This document shows positions 44,620 through 53,243 of a stretch of 64,000 bases of DNA, in pieces. The DNA lies in the NCBI GenBank assembly GCA_963721175.1, contig CAVRIG010000006.1, positions 62,001 to 126,000 of the forward strand. Reading direction: 5' to 3'. The DNA is from Aliishimia sp963721175. GTDB taxonomy: Bacteria > Pseudomonadota > Alphaproteobacteria > Rhodobacterales > Rhodobacteraceae. The position numbers and the translations under genes are program-made. Below the pieces are notes generated by a model. That model was not told the origin of the DNA. It made no database searches and was given only the letters and a program-made list of their open reading frames with translations. Positions within the stretch are counted from its first letter, which is position 1; each line of letters begins with the position of its first letter.

Positions 44620-45183
44620 TTATCTGGCCACGCGCCTACTACCCTCGACTCCGTTCGACTGATTGAGGGGCGGTACCGAGAGGGACGTCGTGTCCCGCTC
44701 CATCACGCTGTCGATGATGCAGGCCAGCACCTCGCCCCGATTCTGGCAGCCGGACTTGCGGTAGATCGCGTTGAGCTGGGATTTCACCGTCCCTTCGGCG
44801 CTGCCGCGAAGCGCTGCGATCTCGGCGATGGAAAGGCCCTTCACCAGAAGGTTGGCCACATCATGCTCCGCCGGTGACAGCCTCCAATCCGTGAAATGCG
44901 CCTCGATGACGTCCGCCATGGCGGCGGCGGCCATGGACGCGGCCCGCTGCAGATGCACCTGACGCCTCAGAAGGGCCCCGATGTAGCGGATCTCGAACAC
45001 GAGCCCGGCAATCAGCGCCAGAACCGCAAGAATTTCGATCACGATATGCGGCTCGACCCCGCCGTCGCGGCTGATATCCGCGATCACGTCGCCGACGAAG
45101 AAGACGGCGCAGAGGCTCTGCGCCGCAATCAGTGTCATCAGTCCGATGGGCGGGCGCGCCGGCGCCCCGACTGTGGTGACCAT
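44620..45183 (-). CDS. Membrane-bound LuxR-type transcription regulator
   Basis: 187 residues: two membrane helices (about 13-34 and 46-68), a short coiled segment, and a C-terminal LuxR/GerE helix-turn-helix (about 103-165: LSPAEHDVANLLVKGLSIAEIAALRGSAEGTVKSQLNAIYRKSG). The loop between the helices is acidic (DVIADISRDGGVEPH). It starts two bases after the cytochrome stop, so it is the last gene of the PepSY-b561-LuxR operon. A regulator tethered in the membrane beside a haem protein suggests redox or metal sensing; this is inference. Confidence 0.82.
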   Translation of the reverse strand: MVTTVGAPARPPIGLMTLIAAQSLCAVFFVGDVIADISRDGGVEPHIVIEILAVLALIAGLVFEIRYIGALLRRQVHLQRAASMAAAAMADVIEAHFTDWRLSPAEHDVANLLVKGLSIAEIAALRGSAEGTVKSQLNAIYRKSGCQNRGEVLACIIDSVMERDTTSLSVPPLNQSNGVEGSRRVAR

Positions 45184-45185
45184 GT

Positions 45186-45719
45186 TCAGTGTTGTTCGGT
45201 ATCCGGAATGCGTTTGTAGCCCGTTACCATCGCCGCGGGAAGATTGATACCCGTTCGAACCGTTTCCCAGAAAACGCCACCGAGATGAAGCAGCACGCTG
45301 ATCTCCGCCCAGGTCACGGCGGACTCGTGCAGACCTTCCGTCCACTCCGTGCCCCAGAACATGTCCGTGGTCATCAGGTATCCGGACACCGAGATCACGG
45401 CGAGCGTGGCCAGCAGGTTGTAGATCATCAACGCGCCCAGCGGCGTGTGTCCCAGATGCAGTCGCTTTCGGCCGGTGGCGAGATCGCTCAATTGAGACAT
45501 CGCACCGGAGGCGGAGGGGGGGAAATCGGAGAACCGCGCGTGGCGGCTGCCGACGAAGCCCCAGAGCAGCCGGGCCACCACGAGTGTGGCCACGGCATAG
45601 CCGATCCAGATGTGCAGGTCCGACTCGTCATCAACGAGAAACGCGTTGGCCACGAAGAGCCCTACGAGAGACCAATGGAACACCCGGACGAAACCGTCCC
45701 AGACCCGCACATCCTTCAT
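45186..45719 (-). CDS. Cytochrome b561-type membrane protein
   Basis: 177-residue four-helix cytochrome b domain of the Ni/Fe-hydrogenase/b561 class. Candidate haem-ligand His lie in VFHWSLVGL (helix 1), DLHIWIGYAV (helix 2), LGHTPLGALMIYNL (helix 3) and VLLHLGGVFWETV (helix 4). Starts four bases after the PepSY gene stop. It likely moves electrons across or within the inner membrane to or from a periplasmic partner. Confidence 0.88.
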   Translation of the reverse strand: MKDVRVWDGFVRVFHWSLVGLFVANAFLVDDESDLHIWIGYAVATLVVARLLWGFVGSRHARFSDFPPSASGAMSQLSDLATGRKRLHLGHTPLGALMIYNLLATLAVISVSGYLMTTDMFWGTEWTEGLHESAVTWAEISVLLHLGGVFWETVRTGINLPAAMVTGYKRIPDTEQH

Positions 45720-45723
45720 GGCC

Positions 45724-45972
45724 TCAGTCCTCCCCGACCTTCACGACCTCGAGGGACGCGTCGAGATAGACCTCGTACTTGTGACCGTCTTTGGTGGCAT
45801 AGGCCTCGTACATGCCGTCCTCGATCTTGATCTTGCGCACGTCATAGCCGTCTTCGGTCAGCGCGGCACGGATCCGCGCTTCGGTATCGGCATCGAGCTT
45901 GAGAGTGTCGGACGCCAGCGCGGGCACGGCCAGCGTCGCGGCCAGGGCGAGGGGGAGAAGTCTGCGGATCAT
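45724..45972 (-). CDS. Small periplasmic PepSY-domain protein
   Basis: 82 residues from the ATG at 45972: signal peptide (IRRLLPLALAATLAVPALAS), then one PepSY unit (ARIRAALTEDGYDVRKIKIEDGMYEAYATKDGHKYEVYLD). PepSY modules often inhibit or sense periplasmic partners and accompany cytochrome b561 proteins and two-component systems. First gene of a three-gene operon with the b561 protein and the LuxR regulator. Confidence 0.87.
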   Translation of the reverse strand: MIRRLLPLALAATLAVPALASDTLKLDADTEARIRAALTEDGYDVRKIKIEDGMYEAYATKDGHKYEVYLDASLEVVKVGED

Positions 45973-46298
45973 GTGTTTGCCTTTCGAACTAGAGGAAAGC
46001 GCCAATGCGCCGCCGTCACATGCCCCGAAAGCGAGGGGCGGCAAATCAACCGCAGGTTCAAACGCGGCGGCATGGACCGATGGTTCAGGTCCATACGACT
46101 TTGGTTCATGCCGAGAGCAGCGGCACTTGGACGCCTACAGGCGGCGATGCCAGTCTTGAGTATCGACCGGCTTCCCCGGCTGCGCATCGCAACCTCCGCT
46201 CGTGTCGTTGCAAACCTGTTTCCTTCCGGAACAACCGAAAGCTCTGCGAGCGCGTAACGGAGAAGATTTTTGGGGTATAATGATACCTTAATTTCAAG

Positions 46299-46320
46299 CA
46301 CATGAAAAACATGTGTTTTT
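46299..46320 (+). terminator. Orphan terminator-like hairpin upstream of rplM
   Basis: CACATG-AAAAA-CATGTG followed by five T, on the + strand. No annotated + strand gene lies in the 326 bases before it, so it may end an unannotated small RNA. The preceding DNA also has inverted repeats GGTAT-AATG-ATACC (46274-46287) and ATGGACC...GGTCCAT (about 46073-46095). No other gene is visible in 45973-46403. Confidence 0.4.
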
Positions 46321-46335
46321 GGGTGGAGATCGCGC

Positions 46336-46363
46336 TTGAACTGGCCGGGGCAGCCTGTATAAG
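46336..46363 (+). promoter_or_regulatory. Sigma-70-type promoter for rplM-rpsI
   Basis: TTGAAC (46336-46341), 16-base spacer, TATAAG (46358-46363), placed 40 bases before the rplM ATG. Near-consensus, as expected for ribosomal protein genes. Confidence 0.6.
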
Positions 46364-46403
46364 CGCGCAATCGAATTCCACCCCACTGGTACGGGACCGA
46401 ACC

Positions 46404-46862
46404 ATGAAAACCTTTTCTGCAACGCCTGCGGATATCGACAAGAAGTGGATCCTGATCGACGCCGAAGGTGTCGTGCTGGGTCGCCTCGCGTCGATCGTGG
46501 CCACGCGCCTGCGCGGCAAGCACAAGGCGTCCTTCACGCCCAACATGGACATGGGCGACAACGTGATCGTCATCAACGCCGACAAGGTGCAGATCACCGG
46601 CAACAAACGTCATGAGAGCTTCTACTGGCACACCGGCCATCCCGGCGGGATCAAGTCGCGCACCAAGGAACAGATCCTGGAAGGCGCGCACCCGGAACGC
46701 GTGGTGCTGCAGGCGGTGAAGCGCATGCTGCCCGGCAATCGCCTGGCGAAAAAGCAGATGACGAACCTGCGCATCTATGCCGGCGGCGAGCACCCGCACG
46801 AGGCACAGAGCCCCGAAATTCTGGATGTGAAATCCATGAACAAGAAAAACACCCGGAGCTGA
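46404..46862 (+). CDS. rplM: 50S ribosomal protein L13
   Basis: 152 residues from the ATG at 46404 (MKTFSATPADIDKKWILIDAEG). The frame runs further upstream into the promoter. Family core GRLASIVATRLRGKHKASFTPNMDMGDNVIVINADKV and the C-terminal block RMLPGNRLAKKQMTNLRIY. Followed five bases later by rpsI, the usual pair. Confidence 0.97.
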   Translation: MKTFSATPADIDKKWILIDAEGVVLGRLASIVATRLRGKHKASFTPNMDMGDNVIVINADKVQITGNKRHESFYWHTGHPGGIKSRTKEQILEGAHPERVVLQAVKRMLPGNRLAKKQMTNLRIYAGGEHPHEAQSPEILDVKSMNKKNTRS

Positions 46863-46867
46863 TAGAG

Positions 46868-47356
46868 ATGGCTGACGAAATCAACACGCTCGAAGATCTC
46901 GCCGCTGTCACCGGCGGTACTGCCGAGAGCACGGAGACGCTGGAAGCGCGCGAACCCGTACGGGACGCGCTCGGCCGGTCCTATGCCACCGGCAAGCGCA
47001 AGGACGCCACGGCGCGCGTCTGGATCAAGCCGGGCTCCGGCAAGGTCTCCGTGAACGGCAAGGAGATGAACAAGTACTTCGCCCGTCCCGTGCTGCAGAT
47101 GATCCTGCGCCAGCCATTCACCATCGCCGGTGTCGAGGATCAGTTCGACGTGCTGGCAACGGTCAAGGGCGGCGGGCTCTCCGGTCAGGCCGGTGCGGTC
47201 AAGCACGGCATCTCCAAGGCGCTGCAGCTTTATGATCCGTCCCTGCGCGGCGCGCTGAAGGCCGCCGGCTTCCTGACCCGCGACAGCCGCGTGGTGGAGC
47301 GCAAGAAGTACGGCCGCGCGAAGGCCCGCAAGAGCTTCCAGTTCTCCAAGCGTTAA
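46868..47356 (+). CDS. rpsI: 30S ribosomal protein S9
   Basis: 162 residues. The N-terminal acidic extension (about 40 residues) is typical of alphaproteobacterial S9. Core YATGKRKDATARVWIKPGSGKVSVNGK, GGGLSGQAGAVKHGISKAL, and the basic tail KKYGRAKARKSFQFSKR that reaches the ribosomal P site. Ends in front of a strong terminator. Confidence 0.97.
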   Translation: MADEINTLEDLAAVTGGTAESTETLEAREPVRDALGRSYATGKRKDATARVWIKPGSGKVSVNGKEMNKYFARPVLQMILRQPFTIAGVEDQFDVLATVKGGGLSGQAGAVKHGISKALQLYDPSLRGALKAAGFLTRDSRVVERKKYGRAKARKSFQFSKR

Positions 47357-47377
47357 GACTTGGAGTTTTCCGACCTG

Positions 47378-47406
47378 GGGCGGCCTTCGGGCCGCCCTTT
47401 CTTTTT
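47378..47406 (+). terminator. Rho-independent terminator after rpsI
   Basis: GGGCGGCC-TTCG-GGCCGCCC, eight GC pairs with a stable UUCG tetraloop, followed by TTTCTTTTT, 21 bases after the rpsI stop. Confidence 0.92.
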
Positions 47407-47463
47407 CGCCCCGTTCTTTTTCGCCTGGCCGGTAAGGTCATCCCGGCGCGAAAAGCCGGCGGG

Positions 47464-49362
47464 CTAGGGCAACTGCAGCCAGTCCCGCTTCGCCATCACT
47501 TCACCGAAGTACCGTGCCCCCTGAAGCGTCCAATGGCCGTAGTCGTAGACGACGGCGTCTCCTTCCGGCGTCACCGCGGTGCAGCGCCGCGCCACGTCGT
47601 CGCAGATCAGCGACCGCCGATCCAGGAACGTTGCACCGACCGAGGCCGCCACCGCGCGAACTTCGGCATCGACGGCGTCGAGCTCCTCCATGCGCGCGTC
47701 ATGGAACATTTGGTCGGCCCGCTCCCGCGGGAAAGGGCCGGCGCCATCGAACCCGTTGTCCCGCGCGGCCTGCAGGATCATGTCGGGTGCATCCAGCCTG
47801 TATTCCTGCGTGTTGCCGGCAATCAACAGGGTCGCATGGGTCGCCGTGAGGGCGCGCGCGTATTCCGGTAGGCGGGCAAGCTTTTCCGGGATCGACCAGC
47901 GCGCCGCCATCAGAATGTGCGTGGCCGCGTCGAAGAGGGCGGCGTCGTCGCGGATCCTGTCGGACAGGCAAACGGTTTCCACCTCCGCATCCGATCCGGG
48001 CGCGCCACAGGAGAACCCCAGGCCCAGCCAGCGCACCTGCACCTCCTCGAAGAGGTCGGGATTCTGGTAGATCGCGTTGAAGATCCCCTTGGAATGGCTG
48101 TCGCCCAGCACAAGAAGCCGCACTGGCGCGCCGTCGGGGTCGAAACGGTCGAGGTCGAATCGCGCAGGGGTCCGGCCCTCCAGCACGTCCCAGGTGCGGA
48201 ACCGTTCGGCCCGCGCATCGATCAGCGGCGGGATCAGGCGAGCGACGACATCGCGCTGCGGCACGCCGTCGTTCTCGCCCACATATAGAGACGCGCCAAG
48301 CAACGCGGCCATGCCCGCGAGGGCTGCTGCAAAGAGGTGCCCGCGCCGGGGAAGTGCGCGAGGCGGCCGGCCCCGAAAGGGTTGTTCGATCCAGGCCCAC
48401 GTGCCCCAGGCCAGCAGGAGAGACAGAAGCGCCAGCGCCACCATCAGGGCCGGCGCGGGGCTGAACACGGACGTCACCCGCGCGAAGGCAAAGAGTGGCT
48501 GATGCCAGAGATAGGCGGAATAGCTGATCAATCCGATACCCACGAACCCGCGCATCGACAACAGACGCGCCACGGCGGTGCCAGGACCGGCGCAGAGAAC
48601 GATCAGCACCGTGCCGAGGACCGGCACCATCGCAAATTGCGGAAACGGCGTGGCATCGTCGAAGACTAGCATCGCACCAACCACCATCGCCAGACCGACC
48701 GCAGCGAGGGGCGTGTTCGTCCAAGGCGCGCGATGCTGCAGAAGAAATGCGCAGAGCGCTCCGGCCAGAAGTTCCCAGATCCGGAACTGCGTCAGAAAGA
48801 ATTTCGCCGCCTGGTCGGCTTGCGACAGAAAGCTCCAACCGAGGCTCGCCAGAGCCACCGCGCTCACCGTCAGCAGGGCGGACCGCCGCCCGGCCCACAT
48901 CAGCCCTGCCAGAACGGGAGGAAAGAGGAGGTAGTATTGCTCCTCCACCGCGAGCGACCACGTGTGCAGGAGCGGGTTTTCCTCTGCGGCCGCAGCGAAA
49001 TATCCGGTGTCGGTCCAATAGAGAATGTTCGAGACGAAGAGCGTCGTTGCGGCCACGGCTTCGGCAAGCTCCAGAAACTGGGTCTGCAGCATCCAGAACC
49101 AGCCGACGGGAATGCAGGCGCCCATGACGACGAAGAGCGCGGGCAGAATGCGCCGCGCGCGCCGTTCGTAGAACCGCAGGATCGAGAACCGCCCCGCCTC
49201 GATATCCGCGAGCAGGATCGTCGTGATCAGGTAGCCGGAGATGACAAAGAAGACGTCAACGCCGACATAACCGCCGGACATCCACGAAAACCCCGCGTGA
49301 AACAGGATCACGGGCAAGACGGCCACGCTGCGCAATCCGTCGATTTCCGGGCGGTATCTCAT
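47464..49362 (-). CDS. OafA/YrhL-type acyltransferase with C-terminal SGNH domain
   Basis: 632 residues: N-terminal acyltransferase-3 membrane domain of about ten helices (about 1-360), opening RYRPEIDGLRSVAVLPVILFHAGFSWMSGGYVGVDVFFVISGYLIT, with FYERRARRILPALF and TWSLAVEEQYYLLFP, the conserved His and Arg blocks. The periplasmic SGNH esterase-like domain (about 385-630) has VLGDSHSKGIFNAI (catalytic Ser) and YDYGHWTLQGARYF (His). Such proteins O-acetylate lipopolysaccharide or other cell-surface polysaccharides. Lone leftward gene. Confidence 0.93.
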   Translation of the reverse strand: MRYRPEIDGLRSVAVLPVILFHAGFSWMSGGYVGVDVFFVISGYLITTILLADIEAGRFSILRFYERRARRILPALFVVMGACIPVGWFWMLQTQFLELAEAVAATTLFVSNILYWTDTGYFAAAAEENPLLHTWSLAVEEQYYLLFPPVLAGLMWAGRRSALLTVSAVALASLGWSFLSQADQAAKFFLTQFRIWELLAGALCAFLLQHRAPWTNTPLAAVGLAMVVGAMLVFDDATPFPQFAMVPVLGTVLIVLCAGPGTAVARLLSMRGFVGIGLISYSAYLWHQPLFAFARVTSVFSPAPALMVALALLSLLLAWGTWAWIEQPFRGRPPRALPRRGHLFAAALAGMAALLGASLYVGENDGVPQRDVVARLIPPLIDARAERFRTWDVLEGRTPARFDLDRFDPDGAPVRLLVLGDSHSKGIFNAIYQNPDLFEEVQVRWLGLGFSCGAPGSDAEVETVCLSDRIRDDAALFDAATHILMAARWSIPEKLARLPEYARALTATHATLLIAGNTQEYRLDAPDMILQAARDNGFDGAGPFPRERADQMFHDARMEELDAVDAEVRAVAASVGATFLDRRSLICDDVARRCTAVTPEGDAVVYDYGHWTLQGARYFGEVMAKRDWLQLP

Positions 49363-49667
49363 GGATTTGGCGTAGCAGAGCCGCCGCCGGCGTCAAGAAT
49401 TGCGAGTCTGTGCAGAGTGTCGAAGGGAATCGGAACGCAGCGGCGCGCCATGCGGACGAGGCCTTGGGCGCCGCCCAATGCCGATAGCGGCTGGAACACG
49501 CTCGAGTCCGATCTTTTCCGGGAAATTCTCGGAGGGCGTGAAACTTCGGCTCCGGTGCTCCCGTGAGTTAGGTCTGGGTGGCGACCCCCAAAGGAAAATT
49601 GATGTCTGATCCGGGGGGTGAGTGCCCCGGGATGCGGGTTGCCATCCGATAGTGTTGACGAGTATTT

Positions 49668-49694
49668 GGGGGCCGTCCGACCCGGACGGCCCCC
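49668..49694. repeat. Strong palindrome downstream of tetR (terminator or dispersed repeat)
   Basis: GGGGGCCGTCCG-ACC-CGGACGGCCCCC, a 12-base-pair perfect stem, preceded by GACGAGTATTTG. It lies 60 bases beyond the tetR stop and resembles the palindrome at 9477-9494. A second imperfect hairpin (ATCCGGGG...CCCCGGGAT) lies about 49610-49635. The rest of the 391-base gap 49363-49753 has no convincing gene. Confidence 0.6.
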
Positions 49695-49753
49695 GGTTCG
49701 CCGAAAGTTCGATGTGGATGACCCCTCAGCCCAGGTTTGGCGACTCGGGCATC

Positions 49754-50371
49754 CTATTCATCGGCCCGGATCAGCCCAAGCCCACGCAGGTAGACGCCGA
49801 TTCCGCTCTCCAGCAGGTCTTCGGGCGGGAAGGGCGAGGCGCGGCCGGGTGAGTTGCGCGCGAACAGTTCGACGACTCCGTGACTCATCGCCCAGATATG
49901 GGCGGAGAACATGGAGGCCGGCGGGCGCCGATCTTCGGGAATATGCTTGCTCAGATCCTCGGCGGCACGTTCCAGCACCGCGTTGGCGCGGTTGGCGGCG
50001 GCGGCGAGCTCAGGCGTCCGGTTCACGGAAATCCCGCTTTCGAACATGGAAATGTAGTGGCCGGGATACCTGCGCGCGAAGGCGAGGTAGGCGCGTCCGG
50101 TCGCCTCGAACGCGGCCAGCGCGGAGGGCTGCCCGGAATCGTAGGCGTGCTCCATCAGGTCGGCGAAGATCTCGTAGCCCTGCCGCGCGGCTTCGGCGAT
50201 CAGGTCCTCACGCCCTTCGAAATGACGGTAGACGGCCGCCGGCGTCACACCGGCCTGCTTTGCGGCCTCGGAGAGTGTAAAGCCGGTCGGCCCCTTCTTC
50301 TCGATCAGTTCGAGCGCGGCCTCCATCAGCGCCGCGCGCAGATTTCCGTGGTGGTAGCCGCGTTTAGCCAT
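49754..50371 (-). CDS. TetR-family transcriptional regulator
   Basis: 205 residues. N-terminal helix-turn-helix about 10-60 (GYHHGNLRAALMEAALELIEKKG, then FTLSEAAKQAGVTPAAVYRHFEGREDLI). The ligand domain belongs to the WHG type (FARRYPGHYISMFESGI, and HIWAMSHGVVELFAR). The start overlaps the ppk2 3' end by eight bases, so the two are expressed together. Its targets and ligand are unknown. Confidence 0.92.
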   Translation of the reverse strand: MAKRGYHHGNLRAALMEAALELIEKKGPTGFTLSEAAKQAGVTPAAVYRHFEGREDLIAEAARQGYEIFADLMEHAYDSGQPSALAAFEATGRAYLAFARRYPGHYISMFESGISVNRTPELAAAANRANAVLERAAEDLSKHIPEDRRPPASMFSAHIWAMSHGVVELFARNSPGRASPFPPEDLLESGIGVYLRGLGLIRADE

Positions 50372-51245
50372 CCTGATGGCCGGACCATATCTCCGGCCCG
50401 CCGCAGATCTCGGGGTCCGCCTTGCCCAGAGCCTTCGCGTCCTTTTGAGGATAGTCCAACCGGCTCAAAACATGTCGGATCGCTTCCAGCCGGGCGCGTC
50501 GCTTGTCGTCGCTGCGGATGATGGTCCATGGCGCCGTTTCGGTGTGCGTGCGCTCGAGCGTTTCGCCGATGGCGGTCGTGTATGCATCCCACATCTTGAG
50601 CCCCTCGACGTCGATCCGGCTCAGTTTCCATTGCTTCAACAGATCCCCCTCGCGCTTCAGGAACCGGCGAAGCTGCTCGGCGCGGCCGACGTTCAGCCAG
50701 AACTTGACCAGCACGATCCCGTCGTTGACCAACATCTCCTCGAACTTCGGAACCTGATTGAAGAAGTGCTCGCGCTGCTGCGGCGTACAGAAGTCGAACA
50801 CATGCTCGACCACGCCGCGGTTGTACCAGGACCGGTCGTAGAAGACGATCTCGCCCGCGCTGGGCAAGTGGTCGGCGTAGCGCTGGAAATACCATTGGCT
50901 CGCTTCCCGGTCGTTGGGCTTCGGCAGGGCCACCAGCCGGGCGCCGCGCGGGTTGAGATTTTCGCGGAACCGCTTGATCGTGCCACCCTTGCCGGCCGCA
51001 TCCCGACCTTCGAACACGATGGCGACGCGCACGCCGCTATCCTTGGCCCAACCCTGCATCCGCGCCAGCTCGATCTGCAGCTTCAGCAGGTCCTTTTCGT
51101 AGGATTTCCGCGACAGACGTTCGGAATGCGGGTAGTCACCCGTGATGATGTCGTCCTTGTCGGCACGGGCGATCGCATCTCGCACGTCCTTGGGGGCTCC
51201 GTTCTTGTAGAAATCGGTGATCGCACCGTCGAAGGGAAGCTCCAT
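50364..51245 (-). CDS. ppk2: Polyphosphate kinase 2
   Basis: Uses polyphosphate to phosphorylate nucleoside diphosphates or monophosphates. 293 residues of the one-domain class: Walker A VFEGRDAAGKGGTIKRF (about 78-94), REASQWYFQRYADHLPSAGE, Walker B and lid YDRSWYNRGVVEHV, and FWLNVGRAEQLRRF. N-terminal extension MELPFDGAITDFYKNG typical of class I (ADP/GDP-phosphorylating) enzymes, inferred. Upstream of and overlapping the TetR gene. Confidence 0.95.
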   Translation of the reverse strand: MELPFDGAITDFYKNGAPKDVRDAIARADKDDIITGDYPHSERLSRKSYEKDLLKLQIELARMQGWAKDSGVRVAIVFEGRDAAGKGGTIKRFRENLNPRGARLVALPKPNDREASQWYFQRYADHLPSAGEIVFYDRSWYNRGVVEHVFDFCTPQQREHFFNQVPKFEEMLVNDGIVLVKFWLNVGRAEQLRRFLKREGDLLKQWKLSRIDVEGLKMWDAYTTAIGETLERTHTETAPWTIIRSDDKRRARLEAIRHVLSRLDYPQKDAKALGKADPEICGGPEIWSGHQDG

Positions 51246-51297
51246 CGGTCGCGCTCCTGTCTGGCTGCTCTGATCTCAATATGGAATGTTAAGAGGC

Positions 51298-52255
51298 TTA
51301 ACGCAAACCTGCACGCGCCGCGGCGCGGTCGATCGCGGCGATCACCTCACGTTGGGCGACATGGTGCGGCATGTGGCCGACGCCATCCAGCACGGTGAGA
51401 TTCGCGCTCTCCACCCGGTCCGCGAGCGGGACGGAGTGAACCTCGAGCGGCACGATCGTGTCGGCATCGCCGTGCACGATCTCGATCGGCAGCGTCAGGT
51501 CCGGGTAATCCTCCGCCATCTCCACCACGTAGGGCCGCAGCGAATTGACCTGCCGGGCATTCGCCCGCAGCGATTTGCGCCGCAGCGTCAGGCCCGTTCC
51601 GATGTGATCCGTATATCCTTCGGGCGCCGCTTGCGGCTTGAAGAGCGACGATACCACGCTGTCGATGACTGCGGGCGGGGTGAAGGCGGTGATCAGCGGA
51701 ACCAACAGCGCGCCGCCAGCGGGAGAGGCATTGACCGGATACTGCCAGTTCAAGTCGCCGGGCCACGGATGGGACACGGCTGCCACCATGATGACCCCGG
51801 CGGTGTCAGGGTAGTCGAGCGCCCACGCCATCGCGACCGCCCCGCCATAGGAATGACCCAGGACCAGCGGGGTCTCGACACCAAGCTGATCGGCGGCGCG
51901 CCGAAGAAGTTGCGCCTGAAGCTGTGGGCTCTCTGCCGCACTGTTCCAGAACCCGCGATACCCGTCGGGCTGTCCGGACCAGCCCAACCCCGGCCGATCG
52001 AAGACGATCACGCGGTAACGATCCTGCAAGGCCTCGACCAGGGAGAAGGTGAAGTCGCGCGTGTTGCCGGACGCGCCGTGGATCAGGACGAGATCCGGAC
52101 CCTCGCCGAAGACCTCGGCGTGAATCGGGACGCCATCCACCTCCAGGATCTCGCCATCAGCGGGAAACTTCGACTTCGGCGCGTTCTTCGCGGAACCCGG
52201 CCGTGAGTTGTATCGCCGCAACGATGACGAGCGAAACGAGTACGAGGTACAGCAA
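51298..52255 (-). CDS. Membrane-anchored alpha/beta hydrolase (frameshifted near the N-terminus)
   Basis: The catalytic part (frame ending at 51298) has VLIHGASGNTRDF (oxyanion region), nucleophile GHSYGGAVAM, acid in HGDADTIVP and His in GVGHMPHH. A TTG at 52255, three bases after the metA stop, opens a membrane anchor (LLYLVLVSLVIVAAIQLTAG) in a neighbouring frame; deleting one base near 52175 joins it to KFPADGEILEVDGVPIHA, the normal family order. The longer frame upstream of the joint is therefore metA read out of frame. Substrate unknown. Confidence 0.8.
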
Positions 52256-52258
52256 GAT

Positions 52259-53187
52259 TTAGCCACCGATCTTGTCCATGTCGAAGGGAGACGTCTGATA
52301 GATCTCGTTGATCCAGTTTCCATAGAGCAGATGCGCATGGCTGCGCCAGCGGTTCTGCGGTTGCGCCGCCGGATCGTCATCCGGGAAATAGTTCAGCGGC
52401 AAGGCAATTTCCGCCCCGTCGATCTGGTTGCTGGCAAGGTCGCGCCGGTATTCCTCGGCCAGCGGTCAGCTGTCATATTCGAAGTGGTTGAGGATATAGA
52501 GCGCGCGATGATCCGGATCCTCGATCAGGCACGGTCCCGCTTCGTCGGAGCCCAGCAGAATCGGCAGACCCGCCGCTTCGACATCGGGTGTCCGCACTTC
52601 GGTCCAGCGGGACGACCGGCACGATGCAGTCGTCCGAAAATCCCCGCAGGTAGGGCGAGGCCGGGGCGAGGTTGGTGTGGCGAAAGGCGCCGAAGAGCTT
52701 GCCGGGCAGGATGTGCTTCGGCACGCCATGGAAATGATGCATCATCGCCATCCCGCCCCAGCAGACGCCGAAAGTGGAATGCACGTTGGTCTGGGTCCAG
52801 TCCATGACCTCCACCAGTTCGTCCCAATAGGTCACATCGCTCGAAGTCCAGATGCTCGATCGGCGCGCCAGTGATGATCAGCCCGTCGAACTTCTCGTGC
52901 TTCACGTCCTGGAAGGGGCGGTAGAATTCCTCCATGTGCTCCGCGGCCGTGTTGCGCGTCTGGTGCTCGGACATGCGGATCAGGCAGAATTCGATCTGCA
53001 GCGGCGTCGCGCCGATCAGGCGCGCGAACTGGTTCTCCGTCTGGATCTTCTTGGGCATCAGGTTCAGCAGGCCGATGCGCAGGGGGCGGATGTCCTGCCG
53101 TGCCGCGGCATCCTCGTCCATCACCATCACGCCCTCGCGCGTCAGCACGTCATAGGCGGGCAGGGCGGAGGGGAGCTTGATCGGCAT
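52259..53187 (-). pseudogene. metA: Homoserine O-acyltransferase MetA (two frameshifts and an in-frame TGA here)
   Basis: Activates homoserine with an acyl group for methionine synthesis. Pieces: residues from 53187 (MPIKLPSALPAYDVL, GLLNLMPKKIQTENQFARL, ITGAPIEHLDF), then VTYWDELVEVMDWTQ with STFGVCWGGMAMMHHFH (catalytic Cys), then RWTEVRTPDVEAAGLPIL and LYILNHFEYDS, a TGA at 52466-52468, and PLAEEYRRDLASNQ to the stop 52259-52261. Joints near 52839 (GAGCGATG for GAGGATG) and 52613 (GTCGTCC for GTCTCC) each need one base removed. All motifs survive, so consensus error is likelier than decay. Confidence 0.85.
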
Positions 53188-53243
53188 GGGGTCCAGGTAT
53201 CGGGAGGGTTACAATGAATTCGGCGTCAGGGCAGATAGGCCGT

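Noticed and set aside
49400..49609. 69-codon + strand frame in the gap before tetR
   Set aside because: No ribosome site, Arg-rich shadow-like composition, no partner; the gap looks like promoter plus palindromes.
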